Positions 17,122-27,317 of a stretch of DNA of 64,000 bases are shown here, piece after piece. Within the stretch, counting starts at the first letter, position 1, and every line of letters starts with the position of its first letter. The stretch is from Nonomuraea muscovyensis. GTDB lineage: Bacteria > Actinomycetota > Actinomycetes > Streptosporangiales > Streptosporangiaceae. Below the pieces are notes generated by a model. That model was not told the origin of the DNA and did no database searches. It saw nothing but the letters and a program-made list of their open reading frames with translations. A program made the position numbers and the translations under genes. The DNA is taken from assembly GCF_014207745.1 (NCBI RefSeq), contig NZ_JACHJB010000001.1:310001-374000 (forward strand), read 5' to 3'.

Positions 17122-17226
17122 CGTCACCGCCGTCCCATGCACCGCTGGCCCATGCACCGTTCGTCCCCTCACCGTTCGTCCCAACGCCGTTCGTCCCATC
17201 ACCGTTCGTCCCATCACCGTTCGTCA
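17122..17226 (+). repeat. Seven 15-bp tandem repeats between permease and SDR genes
   Basis: Units of the form CATCACCGTTCGTCC repeat about seven times with variations (clearest at 17152-17226), filling the whole spacer between the permease stop and the ribosome site AAGGAG (17226-17231) of the next gene. They are non-coding as far as I can tell, although one frame stays open through them. Confidence 0.85.
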
Positions 17227-17241
17227 AGGAGACAGAGCACG

Positions 17242-18033
17242 ATGCGCATCGACCTTTCAGGCAGGACCGCCCTCGTCACGGGCTCGACCCAGGGCATCGG
17301 CCTGGCGACCGCCGTGGGGCTGGCCGAGGCCGGCGCCTCGGTGGTGGTCAACGGCCGCGGCGAGGCCGGCGTGCGACGGGCCGTCGAGCGGATCCTCGCC
17401 GCGCGGCCCGGCGCGGACGCCCGGGGGGTGGCCGCCGACCTGGCGACCGCCGCCGGCATGGAGACCCTGGTGGCCGCCGTGCCCCAGGTGGACGTGCTGG
17501 TGAACAACCTCGGGATCTTCGAGCCGCGCGACTTCTTCGACGTCGAGGACGCCGAGTGGCTGCGCTTCTTCGACACCAACATCATGAGCGGCATCCGGGC
17601 GTCCCGGGCGTACCTGCCCGGCATGCTGGAGCGCGACTGGGGGCGCGTCGTCTTCGTCTCCAGCGAGTCGGCGCTGCAGGTGCCGCCGGAGATGATCCAC
17701 TACGGCATGACGAAGACCGCCCAGCTGTCGGTGTCGCGCGGCCTGGCCGAGCGGTGCGCGGGCACGGGCGTCACCGTCAACGCGGTGCTGCCCGGCCCGA
17801 CCGCGTCGGAGGGGGTCGGCGACTTCGTGATGAGGCTGGGGGTCGGCGGGGAGACGGCGCAGGACGCGGTGGACGAGTTCGTGCGCAACCACCGGCCGAC
17901 CTCGATCCTGCGCCGGGCGGCCACGCCAGCGGAGGTGGCGAACATGATCGTCTATCTCTGCTCGCCGCAGGCGGCGGCCACGACCGGCGCGGCCGTGTCG
18001 GTCGACGGCGGGACCAGGCGTTCCATCGCGTGA
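17242..18033 (+). CDS. SDR family oxidoreductase in the carbohydrate cluster
   Basis: A 263-residue classical short-chain dehydrogenase: TGSTQGIG cofactor motif near residue 14, NNLGIF, catalytic VSSES and YGMTK (Tyr-x-x-x-Lys), and the C-terminal SVDGGTRRSIA. AAGGAG at 17226-17231 sets the start. Its position, directly behind a transporter and before the second transporter's promoter, suggests that it oxidises the imported sugar or polyol or an intermediate of it. It is the last gene before the second operator box. Confidence 0.9.
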   Translation: MRIDLSGRTALVTGSTQGIGLATAVGLAEAGASVVVNGRGEAGVRRAVERILAARPGADARGVAADLATAAGMETLVAAVPQVDVLVNNLGIFEPRDFFDVEDAEWLRFFDTNIMSGIRASRAYLPGMLERDWGRVVFVSSESALQVPPEMIHYGMTKTAQLSVSRGLAERCAGTGVTVNAVLPGPTASEGVGDFVMRLGVGGETAQDAVDEFVRNHRPTSILRRAATPAEVANMIVYLCSPQAAATTGAAVSVDGGTRRSIA

Positions 18034-18077
18034 TCCCGGCCTGACGGCGGCCGGAGCGCCGTCCCACGTCCAGTGAT

Positions 18078-18092
18078 CGAAGAAATTTCTAC
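18078..18092 (+). promoter_or_regulatory. Shared operator box, copy 2, before the second ABC transporter
   Basis: CGAAGAAATTTC followed by TAC, identical over 12 bases to the box at 13150. A second inverted repeat, GCAGAA/TTCTGC (18106-18123 region), lies between it and the gene. The box starts 66 bases before the start codon of the binding-protein gene. Confidence 0.65.
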
Positions 18093-18143
18093 AATGCGAA
18101 ACATGCAGAAAGCTACTTCTGCTAGCGAAAGAGAGGTGCGGCT

Positions 18144-19193
18144 ATGACCCCTCACGCCTCCAAGACCGCCGTGGCGGTCCTGGCTCTGGGGCTGGCAGCG
18201 ACCGGCTGCGGCGGTTCGGCCGCGGGGTCCGGGGGCGCGGCCGGCGGCGACGGCGTCCTCGTCGGCCTGGTCACCAAGACCGATGACAACCCCTTCTACG
18301 TCAAGATGAAGGAGGGCGCCCAGGCCCGCGCCGAGCAACTCGGCTACGAGCTGCGCCCGCTGGCCGGCAAGGGGCAGAGCGACAACGACTCCCAGGTCCA
18401 GGCCGTGGAGAACCTCGTGGCCGCCGGCGCCGAGGCCATCCTCATCACCCCGTCCGACTCCAAGGCGATCCTGCCCGCCATCGACAAGGCCCGCGCCGAG
18501 GGCGTGCTCGTCCTCGCCCTCGACTCGCCCACCGACCCGGTCTCCGCCGCCGACGGCACGTTCGCGACCGACAACTACCAGGCCGGCGTGCTGATCGGCC
18601 GGTGGGCCAAGGAGACGTTCGAGGGCAGGCAGGCCAGGATCGCCCTGCTCGACCTCAGCCCGGCCCAGGTGGCCGTCGACGTGCAGCGCGACCAGGGCTT
18701 CCTGGAGGGCTTCGGCGTCGACGTCAAGGACAGGACCCGGATCGGCGACGAGTCCGACCCGCGCATCGCCGGTCACGAGGTGACGGACGCCAACGAGGAG
18801 GGCGGGCGCACGGCGATGGAGAAGCTGCTGCAGAAGGACCGCGGCATCAACCTCGTCTACACCATCAACGAGCCCGCCGCGGCGGGCGCCTACGAGGCCA
18901 TCAAGGCGGCCGGGCTGCAGGACCAGATCACCGTCGTCTCCGTGGACGGCGGCTGCCCCGGCGTGCGCGACGTCGCGGGCAAGGCCATCGGCGCCACCTC
19001 GATGCAGTTCCCGATCAAGATGGCGACCGACGCCCTGGACGCCGTGGCGGCGTACCTGAAGGACGGGACCAAGCCGGCAGCCTCGGCGGGCCTCGACTTC
19101 ACCGACACCGGCGCCACGCTCATCACCGACCAGCCCGCTCCCGGCGTGCCGTCGCAGGACAGCGCGTGGGGCCTGAAGAACTGCTGGGGCTAG
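18144..19193 (+). CDS. Fructose-type sugar ABC substrate-binding lipoprotein (transporter 2)
   Basis: A 349-residue lipoprotein with signal peptide and lipobox LAATGC. The mature part is a type-1 sugar-binding protein closest in feel to FrcB of the rhizobial fructose transporter: TKTDDNPFYVKMKEGAQ, INEPAAAGAYEAIKAAGL and SVDGGCPGVRDVAGKAIGAT. GAGAGGTG precedes the ATG. It is followed by permease and ATPase genes in the FrcBCA order. FrcB-like proteins also occur with polyol systems, so fructose is only one possible ligand. Confidence 0.88.
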   Translation: MTPHASKTAVAVLALGLAATGCGGSAAGSGGAAGGDGVLVGLVTKTDDNPFYVKMKEGAQARAEQLGYELRPLAGKGQSDNDSQVQAVENLVAAGAEAILITPSDSKAILPAIDKARAEGVLVLALDSPTDPVSAADGTFATDNYQAGVLIGRWAKETFEGRQARIALLDLSPAQVAVDVQRDQGFLEGFGVDVKDRTRIGDESDPRIAGHEVTDANEEGGRTAMEKLLQKDRGINLVYTINEPAAAGAYEAIKAAGLQDQITVVSVDGGCPGVRDVAGKAIGATSMQFPIKMATDALDAVAAYLKDGTKPAASAGLDFTDTGATLITDQPAPGVPSQDSAWGLKNCWG

Positions 19194-19196
19194 GCC

Positions 19197-20261
19197 ATGT
19201 CCACGAACCCGACCGGCGTCGACGCCGCACTCGACGCCGGACCCACCGGCCGGCGGGTCGGCGAGACGCTGGCCACGCCGCCTCCGCCGCCGCTGGTGCG
19301 CGTGCAGCGGCTGCTGCACGCGCACGCCCTCGTCGGCCCGACGCTGGTGCTCGTCCTGGCCTGCGTCCTGTTCGGCCTGCTCATCGGCCCGCGCTTCTAC
19401 CAGCCGGCCAACCTGTCGCTGATCGTGCAGCAGGTGCAGATCATCGGCATGGTCGGGGTCGCGCAGACCCTCGTCGTGCTCACCGCGGGCATCGACCTGT
19501 CCGTGGCGGCGATCATGGTGCTGACGACCGTCGTGGCGGGCAAGCTCGCGGTGGACGCCGGCCTGCCGGCGCCCGTGGCGCTGGTGGCCGGTTTCGCCGT
19601 GGGAGCGGCGGCCGGAGCGGTCAACGGGCTGCTGGTCACCAGGCTCCGGGTGCCGCCGTTCATCGCCACCCTGGGCACGCTCAACGTGTTCGGCGCGCTC
19701 ACGCTGCTGGCCTCGCAGAGCCAGACCATCCGCGGCGCCGACCTGCCGGGCCTGTTCCTGTGGCCCGGCCGGACGTTCAGCGCGCTCGGCGCGGAGATCA
19801 CCTACGGCAGCCTGCTCGTGCTGGCCGCCTTCGGCGTCGCCGCCCACGTCCTGCGCCGCACCGCGTGGGGTGAGCACGTCTACGTCACCGGCGACAGCCC
19901 GGAGGGCGCCCGGCTGAGCGGCATCCGCACGGACCGCGTCCTGCTGTCGGTGTACGTCGCGGCGGGTGTGATCTGCGCCCTGGCCGGATGGTTCCTGATC
20001 GGCCGGGTGGGGTCGGTCAGCCCCTTCTCCGGCGAGAACGTCAACCTCAGCAGCATCACCGCCGTGGTCATCGGCGGCACCAGCCTGTTCGGCGGGCGCG
20101 GCCACGTCGCCGGGACACTGCTCGGCGCCCTGATCGTCGGCGTCTTCAGCAACGGACTGACCCTGGCCGGCGTGGACGTCCTGTGGCAGACCTTCACCAT
20201 CGGGGTGCTGGTCATCGTGGCCGTCGGCGTCGACCAGTGGACGAGAAGGGTCGGAGGATGA
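19197..20261 (+). CDS. Sugar ABC transporter permease, FrcC-like (transporter 2)
   Basis: A 354-residue BPD_transp_2 permease. After a soluble N-terminal 45 residues it shows about nine helices and the motifs LTAGIDLSVAAIMVL, VNGLLVTRLRVPPFIATLGT and YVTGDSPEGARLSGI, which together place it in the FrcC/RbsC family. It starts three bases after the binding-protein stop, and its stop overlaps the ATPase start. Confidence 0.92.
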   Translation: MSTNPTGVDAALDAGPTGRRVGETLATPPPPPLVRVQRLLHAHALVGPTLVLVLACVLFGLLIGPRFYQPANLSLIVQQVQIIGMVGVAQTLVVLTAGIDLSVAAIMVLTTVVAGKLAVDAGLPAPVALVAGFAVGAAAGAVNGLLVTRLRVPPFIATLGTLNVFGALTLLASQSQTIRGADLPGLFLWPGRTFSALGAEITYGSLLVLAAFGVAAHVLRRTAWGEHVYVTGDSPEGARLSGIRTDRVLLSVYVAAGVICALAGWFLIGRVGSVSPFSGENVNLSSITAVVIGGTSLFGGRGHVAGTLLGALIVGVFSNGLTLAGVDVLWQTFTIGVLVIVAVGVDQWTRRVGG

Positions 20262-21088
20262 CCGCATCGACCGCCGGCGGCCGCGCGTCGGCCGCCGCAC
20301 CGGACCGGCGGGACGTGGCCGCGCTCACAGCACGCGGCCTGACCAAGAGGTACGGCCACATCACGGCGCTCGACGGCACCGATCTGACGCTGCGCAAGGA
20401 GGAGGTCCTCGCCGTCGTCGGCGACAACGGCGCGGGCAAGTCCACGCTGATCAAGTGCCTGTCCGGGGCGGTCGTCCCCGACGAGGGCGCCATCGAGGTG
20501 GACGGCCGGCCGGTCGCCTTCCGCGGCCCGCTGGACGCCCGCGCCGCCGGCATCGAGACCGTGTACCAGCACCTCGCGCTCGCTCCGGCCCGGGACATCG
20601 CCGCCAACGTCTACCTGGGCCGTGAGCTGCGCCGCAGGGGCTTCCCCGGCTGGGGGCTGCGCATGCTCGACCGCAGGGCGATGCGCGAGAACACCCGCGC
20701 GCTGCTGGAGGACCTGGGGCTGCTGACCATCCAGAGCCTGGACCAGGCCGTGGAGACCCTGTCGGGCGGCCAGCGGCAGGGCATCGCGGTCGCCCGTGCC
20801 ACCGCCTTCGGCAGCCGGGTGATCATCATGGACGAGCCGACGGCCGCGCTGGGCGTCAAGGAGTCCCGCAAGGTCCTCGACCTGATCCTGGAGGTCAAGC
20901 AGCGCGGGATCCCGGTCATCCTGATCAGCCACGACATGCCGCACGTCTTCGAGGTGGCCGACCGCGTCCACGTCCAGCGGCTGGGGCGGCGCATCGCGTG
21001 CGTGCCCACCGCCGACCTCACGATGGCCGAGGCCGTGGCGCTGATGACGGGCGCGGCCCAGCCCGGCCCCGACCAGAACACCGACTGA
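20258..21088 (+). CDS. Sugar ABC transporter ATP-binding protein, FrcA-like, single domain (transporter 2)
   Basis: A 276-residue ATPase with one ABC domain, as in FrcA and unlike the two-domain protein of transporter 1. Walker A is GDNGAGKST (from Gly55), the signature is LSGGQRQGIAVARA, Walker B VIIMDEPTAALGVKES and the H-loop ISHDMPHVFE. The ATG at 20258 overlaps the permease stop (ATGA). Two copies must assemble per transporter. Confidence 0.92.
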   Translation: MTASTAGGRASAAAPDRRDVAALTARGLTKRYGHITALDGTDLTLRKEEVLAVVGDNGAGKSTLIKCLSGAVVPDEGAIEVDGRPVAFRGPLDARAAGIETVYQHLALAPARDIAANVYLGRELRRRGFPGWGLRMLDRRAMRENTRALLEDLGLLTIQSLDQAVETLSGGQRQGIAVARATAFGSRVIIMDEPTAALGVKESRKVLDLILEVKQRGIPVILISHDMPHVFEVADRVHVQRLGRRIACVPTADLTMAEAVALMTGAAQPGPDQNTD

Positions 21089-21103
21089 CAGGGAGGAGGG
21101 CAC

Positions 21104-22060
21104 ATGCGCATCCCCTCGACGATCGCCGCGAGGCCCGGGACCGCGCCGCTCGTCCGCGCGCCGGACGACGGCCCGGACGACGACCCGCACAGCGGCACGG
21201 ACGGCGGCACGGCCGGTGGCGCGGACAGCGGCACGGCTGGTGGCGCGGCTGCTGGCACGAGCCTGTGGTGGCTCGGCCAGGCCGGGTTCGCGCTGCGGCA
21301 TCGCGGGACGACGCTGCTGATCGACCCGTACCTGAGCGACAGCCTCGCCGAGAAGTACCGGGGCAGGCTCTTCCCGCACGCCCGGATGCACGCCCCGCCG
21401 GTCGATCCGGCGCGGCTCACCGGCGTCGACGCCGTCCTGCACACCCACGCGCACACCGACCACATGGACCCGTGGACGATCCGCGACCTGCTGCGCGGCA
21501 ACACCCCGGTGTTCGTCGCCCCCCGCGCCGAGCGCGAGCAGGCGCTGCGGCGCGGGATCCCCGCCGGGCGGCTCACCGGTCTGACCGCGGGCGAACACCT
21601 GGTGCTGGGACCCGACATCGAGATCCACGCCGTGCCGGCCGCCCACGAGGAGCTGGAGACCGACGAGCGCGGCGACCACCGGTTCCTCGGGTACGTGATC
21701 CGGCTGGGCGGGCTCACGCTCTACCACTCGGGCGACTGCGTCCCCTACCCCGGCCAGGCCGAGCTGCTGGCCGGGCACGGCGTGGACGTCGCGCTGCTGC
21801 CGGTCAACGGCCGGGACGCGCACCGGCTGGCCAACGGCGTGCCGGGCAACTTCACCGTGCGGGAGGCGGCGCGGCTGTGCCGGGAGGCGGGCATTCCCAC
21901 GCTCGTCTGCCACCACATCGGCCTGTTCGACTTCAACACCGTCGATCCCCGGTGGGCCGCCGAGCAGCTGCGCACGCACGCCGCCGGCCTCGACTGGCTG
22001 CTGCCGGACCTCGCCATGCCGTACGAGCTGCGGCACCGGACGGAAGGGGACAGGCCGTGA
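21104..22060 (+). CDS. UlaG-like metallo-beta-lactamase fold hydrolase
   Basis: A 318-residue MBL-fold enzyme. The metal-binding core is HTHAHTDHMD, followed by YHSGDCVPYPGQ and VCHHIGLFDFN. The overall order resembles UlaG, the L-ascorbate-6-phosphate lactonase, so a sugar-lactone or phosphosugar hydrolase is likely. The first 50 residues are a low-complexity Asp/Gly/Thr/Ala stretch (DGGTAGGADSGTAGG) encoded by short DNA repeats. GGGAGGAGGG precedes the start, and the stop overlaps the aldolase start. Lactone cleavage next to dehydrogenases and an aldolase would fit an oxidative sugar pathway. Confidence 0.85.
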   Translation: MRIPSTIAARPGTAPLVRAPDDGPDDDPHSGTDGGTAGGADSGTAGGAAAGTSLWWLGQAGFALRHRGTTLLIDPYLSDSLAEKYRGRLFPHARMHAPPVDPARLTGVDAVLHTHAHTDHMDPWTIRDLLRGNTPVFVAPRAEREQALRRGIPAGRLTGLTAGEHLVLGPDIEIHAVPAAHEELETDERGDHRFLGYVIRLGGLTLYHSGDCVPYPGQAELLAGHGVDVALLPVNGRDAHRLANGVPGNFTVREAARLCREAGIPTLVCHHIGLFDFNTVDPRWAAEQLRTHAAGLDWLLPDLAMPYELRHRTEGDRP

Positions 22061-22731
22061 ACGACGTAGCGGCGCACCTCGCGCGGCTGGGCGTGGTCCC
22101 CGTCGTGGCGATCGACCGGGCGGCCGACGCCGCGGGCCTGGGCGAGGCCCTGCTGGCCGGCGGGCTGCCCGTGGCTGAGATCACCTTCCGGACGGCCGCC
22201 GCCGCCGACGCGATCCGCGTCCTGCGCCGCGCCGCGCCCGGCGTCCTCGTCGGCGCCGGGACGGTGCTCGACCCCGCCACCGTGGACGCGGCGCACGAGG
22301 CGGGCGCCCGGTTCGTGGTGACGCCCGGCACGAACGCCGCGGTCGTCGAGCGCTGCCTGCGCCTCGGCCTGCCGGTCGTGCCGGGGGTCAACTCCCCCAC
22401 CGGCGTGGAGACGGTGCGGGCCATGGGGCTGCGGCTGATGAAGTTCTTCCCCGCCGTGCCGAGCGGGGGCCTGCCGATGCTCCGCGCGCTCCACGGCCCC
22501 TACCCCGATGTCCGGTTCATGCCGACGGGCGGCATCACCGCCGGCACGTTCCGCGACTGGCTCGCCGAGCCGAACGTCACTGCCGTGGGCGGCACCTGGA
22601 TCGCCCCCGCGGCCCTGCTGGCGGACCGCCGGTTCGACGAGATCGCCCGGCGGGCGGCGCAGGCCGCCGGCGCTGATCCGGCCGGCCGTCTCACACCTTC
22701 GATCACGAACTCACCTGAGGAGACATCATGA
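22057..22731 (+). CDS. KDPG/KHG-type aldolase
   Basis: A 224-residue class I aldolase of the Eda family, which splits 2-keto-3-deoxy acids to pyruvate and an aldehyde. The Schiff-base lysine is Lys129 in RLMKFFPA, and the motifs GAGTVLDPATV, VTPGTNAAV and FMPTGGI are all present. It starts at GTG 22057 inside the stop of the MBL gene. No dehydratase that would make a 2-keto-3-deoxy acid is visible in the cluster, so the real substrate or its source is open. Confidence 0.92.
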   Translation: MNDVAAHLARLGVVPVVAIDRAADAAGLGEALLAGGLPVAEITFRTAAAADAIRVLRRAAPGVLVGAGTVLDPATVDAAHEAGARFVVTPGTNAAVVERCLRLGLPVVPGVNSPTGVETVRAMGLRLMKFFPAVPSGGLPMLRALHGPYPDVRFMPTGGITAGTFRDWLAEPNVTAVGGTWIAPAALLADRRFDEIARRAAQAAGADPAGRLTPSITNSPEETS

Positions 22732-23564
22732 GTGACACCTACGTGCCCGCCCCGGGGTCCGCGCTGACCGGACGGGTCGCCGTGGTCACCGGCGGCGCTT
22801 CGGGCATCGGCGAGGCGGTCGGCCGGATCTTCGCGGCCAACGGGTGCAAGGTCCTGCTGCTGGACATCGACGGGCCCCGCCTGGACAAGGTCGTGGCCGG
22901 CATCAGGGAGTCCGGCGGCGTCGTGGAGGGCATCCACGCCGACGTCACCGGCGAGGAGCAGGTGCTGGACGCCTTCGCCTGGGTCACCCGCACCTGGGGA
23001 CGCCTGGACCTGCTGGTCAACAGCGCGGGCCGCGACTCCCTTTCGCCGCCCGTCACCGAGGTGACGCTGGAGGAGTGGCACAAGACCATCGGCCCCAACC
23101 TCACGGCCGTCTTCCTGTGCTGCCGCGAGGCGTTCCGCATCATGGAGCGGCAGGAGAGCGGTGGCCGCATCATCAACATGGGCTCGTCCTCGGCGCGCGT
23201 CGCCTCGGGTCCGGGCCACAGCCCGTACCGCGCCAGCAAGCACGGGATGATGGGATTCAGCAAGAACATCCTGCTGGAGGGCAAGGACAAGGGGATCGGC
23301 GTCACCGTCATCAACCCCTCCCACGTCAAGACGCCGATGACGGAGATCATCGACAAGGGTCTGTACGACGGCGACATCCCCGCCTACCTCGACGGCTGGC
23401 TGGACGAGAAGGAGATCGAGGAGGGCATCCACGCGAGCTGCATCGACGTCGCCAACGTCGCGGAGGTCACCCTGTACGTGGCCACCCGCACGCCCGACGT
23501 CACCATCCCGCAGATCGCCCTGTACCCCACGCACAAGGCACATCGCTACGGCATGGAAGTGTGA
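22728..23564 (+). CDS. SDR family oxidoreductase
   Basis: A 278-residue short-chain dehydrogenase: TGGASGIGEAVG (cofactor), NSAGRD, MGSSSARVAS and the catalytic YRASK. The ATG overlaps the aldolase stop (ATGA). It is more divergent than the SDR at 17242, and its C-terminus (ALYPTHKAHRYGMEV) lacks the usual GG-D motif end. Likely a sugar, polyol or aldonate dehydrogenase acting on the cluster's substrate. Confidence 0.88.
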   Translation: MSDTYVPAPGSALTGRVAVVTGGASGIGEAVGRIFAANGCKVLLLDIDGPRLDKVVAGIRESGGVVEGIHADVTGEEQVLDAFAWVTRTWGRLDLLVNSAGRDSLSPPVTEVTLEEWHKTIGPNLTAVFLCCREAFRIMERQESGGRIINMGSSSARVASGPGHSPYRASKHGMMGFSKNILLEGKDKGIGVTVINPSHVKTPMTEIIDKGLYDGDIPAYLDGWLDEKEIEEGIHASCIDVANVAEVTLYVATRTPDVTIPQIALYPTHKAHRYGMEV

Positions 23565-23575
23565 GGTCGGCGACG

Positions 23576-24667
23576 ATGAAGGCAGCCGTACTCAAGGCAC
23601 CGAACGTCCTTGACTACACCGACGTGCCCGATCCGGAGCCGTTCGGCGAGCGCCCCGTCCTGGTGCGCGTCGGCGGGGTGGGCGTGTGCGGGTCCGACCT
23701 GCTGCGCTTCGCCCGGGGCACGGCCTACCACTACCCGCTCGTCCTCGGCCACGAGCTGTCCGCCGTGGTCGAACGGCCGCCCGCGGACAGCAGGTTCGCA
23801 CCCGGCGACAAGGTGGCCGTCTTCCCGCTGCTGCCGCGCCGCGACGATCCGCTGGCGCAGGTCGGCGAGTGGGCGCTGAGCAGTGACTACGACTACTTCG
23901 GCTCGCGCCGGGACGGCGGCATGGCCGAGCTGCTGTGGGTGCCGGAGGCCAACCTGATCCCGGTGCCGGCCGACGTGCCGCTCGTGCACGCGGCCATGGT
24001 GGAGCCCGCCGCCGTGGCGCTGCACGGCGTGCTGAAGCTGCGCGTCCCCGCGTGCGGCAGCGCGCTGGTCATCGGGGCGGGGCCCATCGGCGCGCTGGCG
24101 GCACAGTGGCTGCGCGTCCTCGGCTGGACCCGGGTGCTGGTCGCCGACGTGGACGCGCGCAAGCGGCAGGTGATGGCGGAGCTGGGCTTCGAGGTCGTCG
24201 ACGCGGCGGCGCGCGACACCGTCGAGGCGGCCAGGGACCTGACGGGCGGCGCAGGGGTGGACGCGGCGGTCGAGGCGAGCGGGTTCCCCGAGACGTTCCT
24301 GCAGACGCTGGAGGCCGTCGCGCCGGCGGGGCAGGTGCTCGTCCTGGGCGACCTCAAGGGTGACGTGACGATCCCGCGGGACCTGATCTCGTCCCTGATC
24401 CGGCGCGAGCTGACCGTGCTGGGCACCTGGAACTCGAAGATCACCCCCGCCGGGCGGAGCGAGTGGGAGATGGTGGTCGAGCACCTGCGCCGGGGTGCCC
24501 TCCGGGTGGCCCCGCTCATCAGTCACACCCCGTCCCTGGACGAGGTGCCGGCGGTGCTGGCCGACATGGCCGGGCGCCGGGTCTGGTCCAACAAGGTGGT
24601 CTTCGCCGTCTCCGACGAGGCGCGGCGGGAGGCCGGGGCGCGCCCCGGCGAGGGGAGCACGCGATGA
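23576..24667 (+). CDS. Zinc-type alcohol dehydrogenase lacking the structural-zinc cysteines
   Basis: A 363-residue medium-chain dehydrogenase resembling galactitol-1-phosphate or L-idonate dehydrogenases. Catalytic zinc ligands are present (GVCGSDLL cysteine, GHE) and the Rossmann motif is [13 protein letters not shown]. The four-cysteine structural zinc lobe found in most relatives is replaced by FPLLPRRDDPLAQVGEW, while the following YDYFGSRRDGGMAELL is conserved. The next gene, an intact four-cysteine relative, starts inside its stop, so two dehydrogenases are co-translated. Probably oxidises a polyol or its phosphate. Confidence 0.88.
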   Translation: MKAAVLKAPNVLDYTDVPDPEPFGERPVLVRVGGVGVCGSDLLRFARGTAYHYPLVLGHELSAVVERPPADSRFAPGDKVAVFPLLPRRDDPLAQVGEWALSSDYDYFGSRRDGGMAELLWVPEANLIPVPADVPLVHAAMVEPAAVALHGVLKLRVPACGSALVIGAGPIGALAAQWLRVLGWTRVLVADVDARKRQVMAELGFEVVDAAARDTVEAARDLTGGAGVDAAVEASGFPETFLQTLEAVAPAGQVLVLGDLKGDVTIPRDLISSLIRRELTVLGTWNSKITPAGRSEWEMVVEHLRRGALRVAPLISHTPSLDEVPAVLADMAGRRVWSNKVVFAVSDEARREAGARPGEGSTR

Positions 24668-25724
24668 GGGCGGCCGTCTTCCACGAACCCGGCAAGATCG
24701 TCGTGACCGAGGTGCCGGTGCCGCGCATCGAGGCCGACGAGATCCTCCTGCGGGTCCGGGCCGCGTCCATCTGCGGCACCGACCTGCGCATCTCCAGGCA
24801 CGGCCACTTCAAGCTGCCCCCTGGCCGGCCCCGCATCCTCGGGCACGAGGTGGCCGGGGAGGTCGTCGAGGTGGGTTCGCGGGTGAGCGGCCACGCCGTC
24901 GGCGACCGCGTCTCGCTCACGCCGAACGTCGGCTGTGGCCGCTGCTCCCACTGCCGTGCGGGGCTGAACAACATGTGCCCGGACTACGAGGCGTTCGGCA
25001 TCACCCTCGACGGCGGCTTCCAGGAGTACCTGCGGGTGCCGGGCCTCGCCCTCCAGCGGGGCAACGTCTTCCGGCTTCCGGAGACGCTGAGCTACACCGA
25101 GGCGGCGCTGGTCGAGCCGTTCTCCTGCTGCTACCGCGGCCAGCGGGCCGTCGGCGTCGGCTATGAGGACGTGGTCGTGATCATCGGGGCGGGCCCGATC
25201 GGCGCGTTCCACGTCATGCTGGCCCGCCTGGCGGGCGCCGAGAAGATCATCGTGTCCGGCCACGGCGGCCGGCGGCTGGAGGCAGCCGGCCGGCTCGGCG
25301 CGGACGTCGTGGTGGAGGTGCCCCGGCAGGACCTGGCCGAGGTGGTGGCCGAGCAGACGGGAGGGCGCGGCGCCGACGTCGTCATCACCGCCGCGTCGAG
25401 CCCGCAGGTGCAGTCCGAGGCCGTCGGCCTGCTCGCCACCCACGGGCGGCTCAACTTCTTCGCCGGGCTCGGCCGGGACGGCACCGTCCCCCTCGACGTC
25501 AACGCGCTCCACTACAAGGGCCTGACGCTGACCGGGACGACCGGCAGCAGCAACGCCGACTACGCCCGTTCCCTGCGGCTGGCCGGGGAACGGCGGGTAC
25601 GACTCGACCAGCTCGTCACCGCCGCATTCCCGATCGAACGCATCGACGAGGCCTTCGAGCACGCGGCGTCGGGCGCCGGGATGAAGGCCATGGTCGTCTT
25701 CGACGGCGACAAGGAGGTCCTGCC

Positions 25725-25728
<4 letters not shown>
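24664..25728 (+). CDS. Zinc-dependent alcohol dehydrogenase (sorbitol dehydrogenase-like)
   Basis: A 354-residue medium-chain dehydrogenase with catalytic ligands in ASICGTDLR and LGHEVAG, the complete structural zinc motif [15 protein letters not shown], and the NAD-binding [13 protein letters not shown]. It resembles sorbitol and xylitol dehydrogenases. The ATG overlaps the stop of the previous dehydrogenase, and its own stop overlaps the kinase start, so dehydrogenase and kinase are coupled. Confidence 0.92.
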
Positions 25729-27224
<1,496 letters not shown>

Positions 27225-27317
27225 CCCCCCGCAGCACGACATATCCGCGTTCCGTGGGTGCCGGCGATGCCGGTGCCTCGGACGAGCACGCTCTCGATCA
27301 GGAGAGGGAGAAGCAGC

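Noticed and set aside
17122..17226. Possible CRISPR-like array or iteron origin
   Set aside because: Direct 15-bp units without spacers, no replication gene, inside a metabolic operon.
17952..20300. 782-codon frame on the minus strand
   Set aside because: Antisense to SDR, binding-protein and permease genes with clear family motifs; composition is typical of a shadow frame.
21104..22060. Beta-lactam resistance by the metallo-beta-lactamase fold protein
   Set aside because: The protein is UlaG-like, has no signal peptide and sits in a sugar operon; resistance is better assigned to the class A enzyme at 32395-33375.
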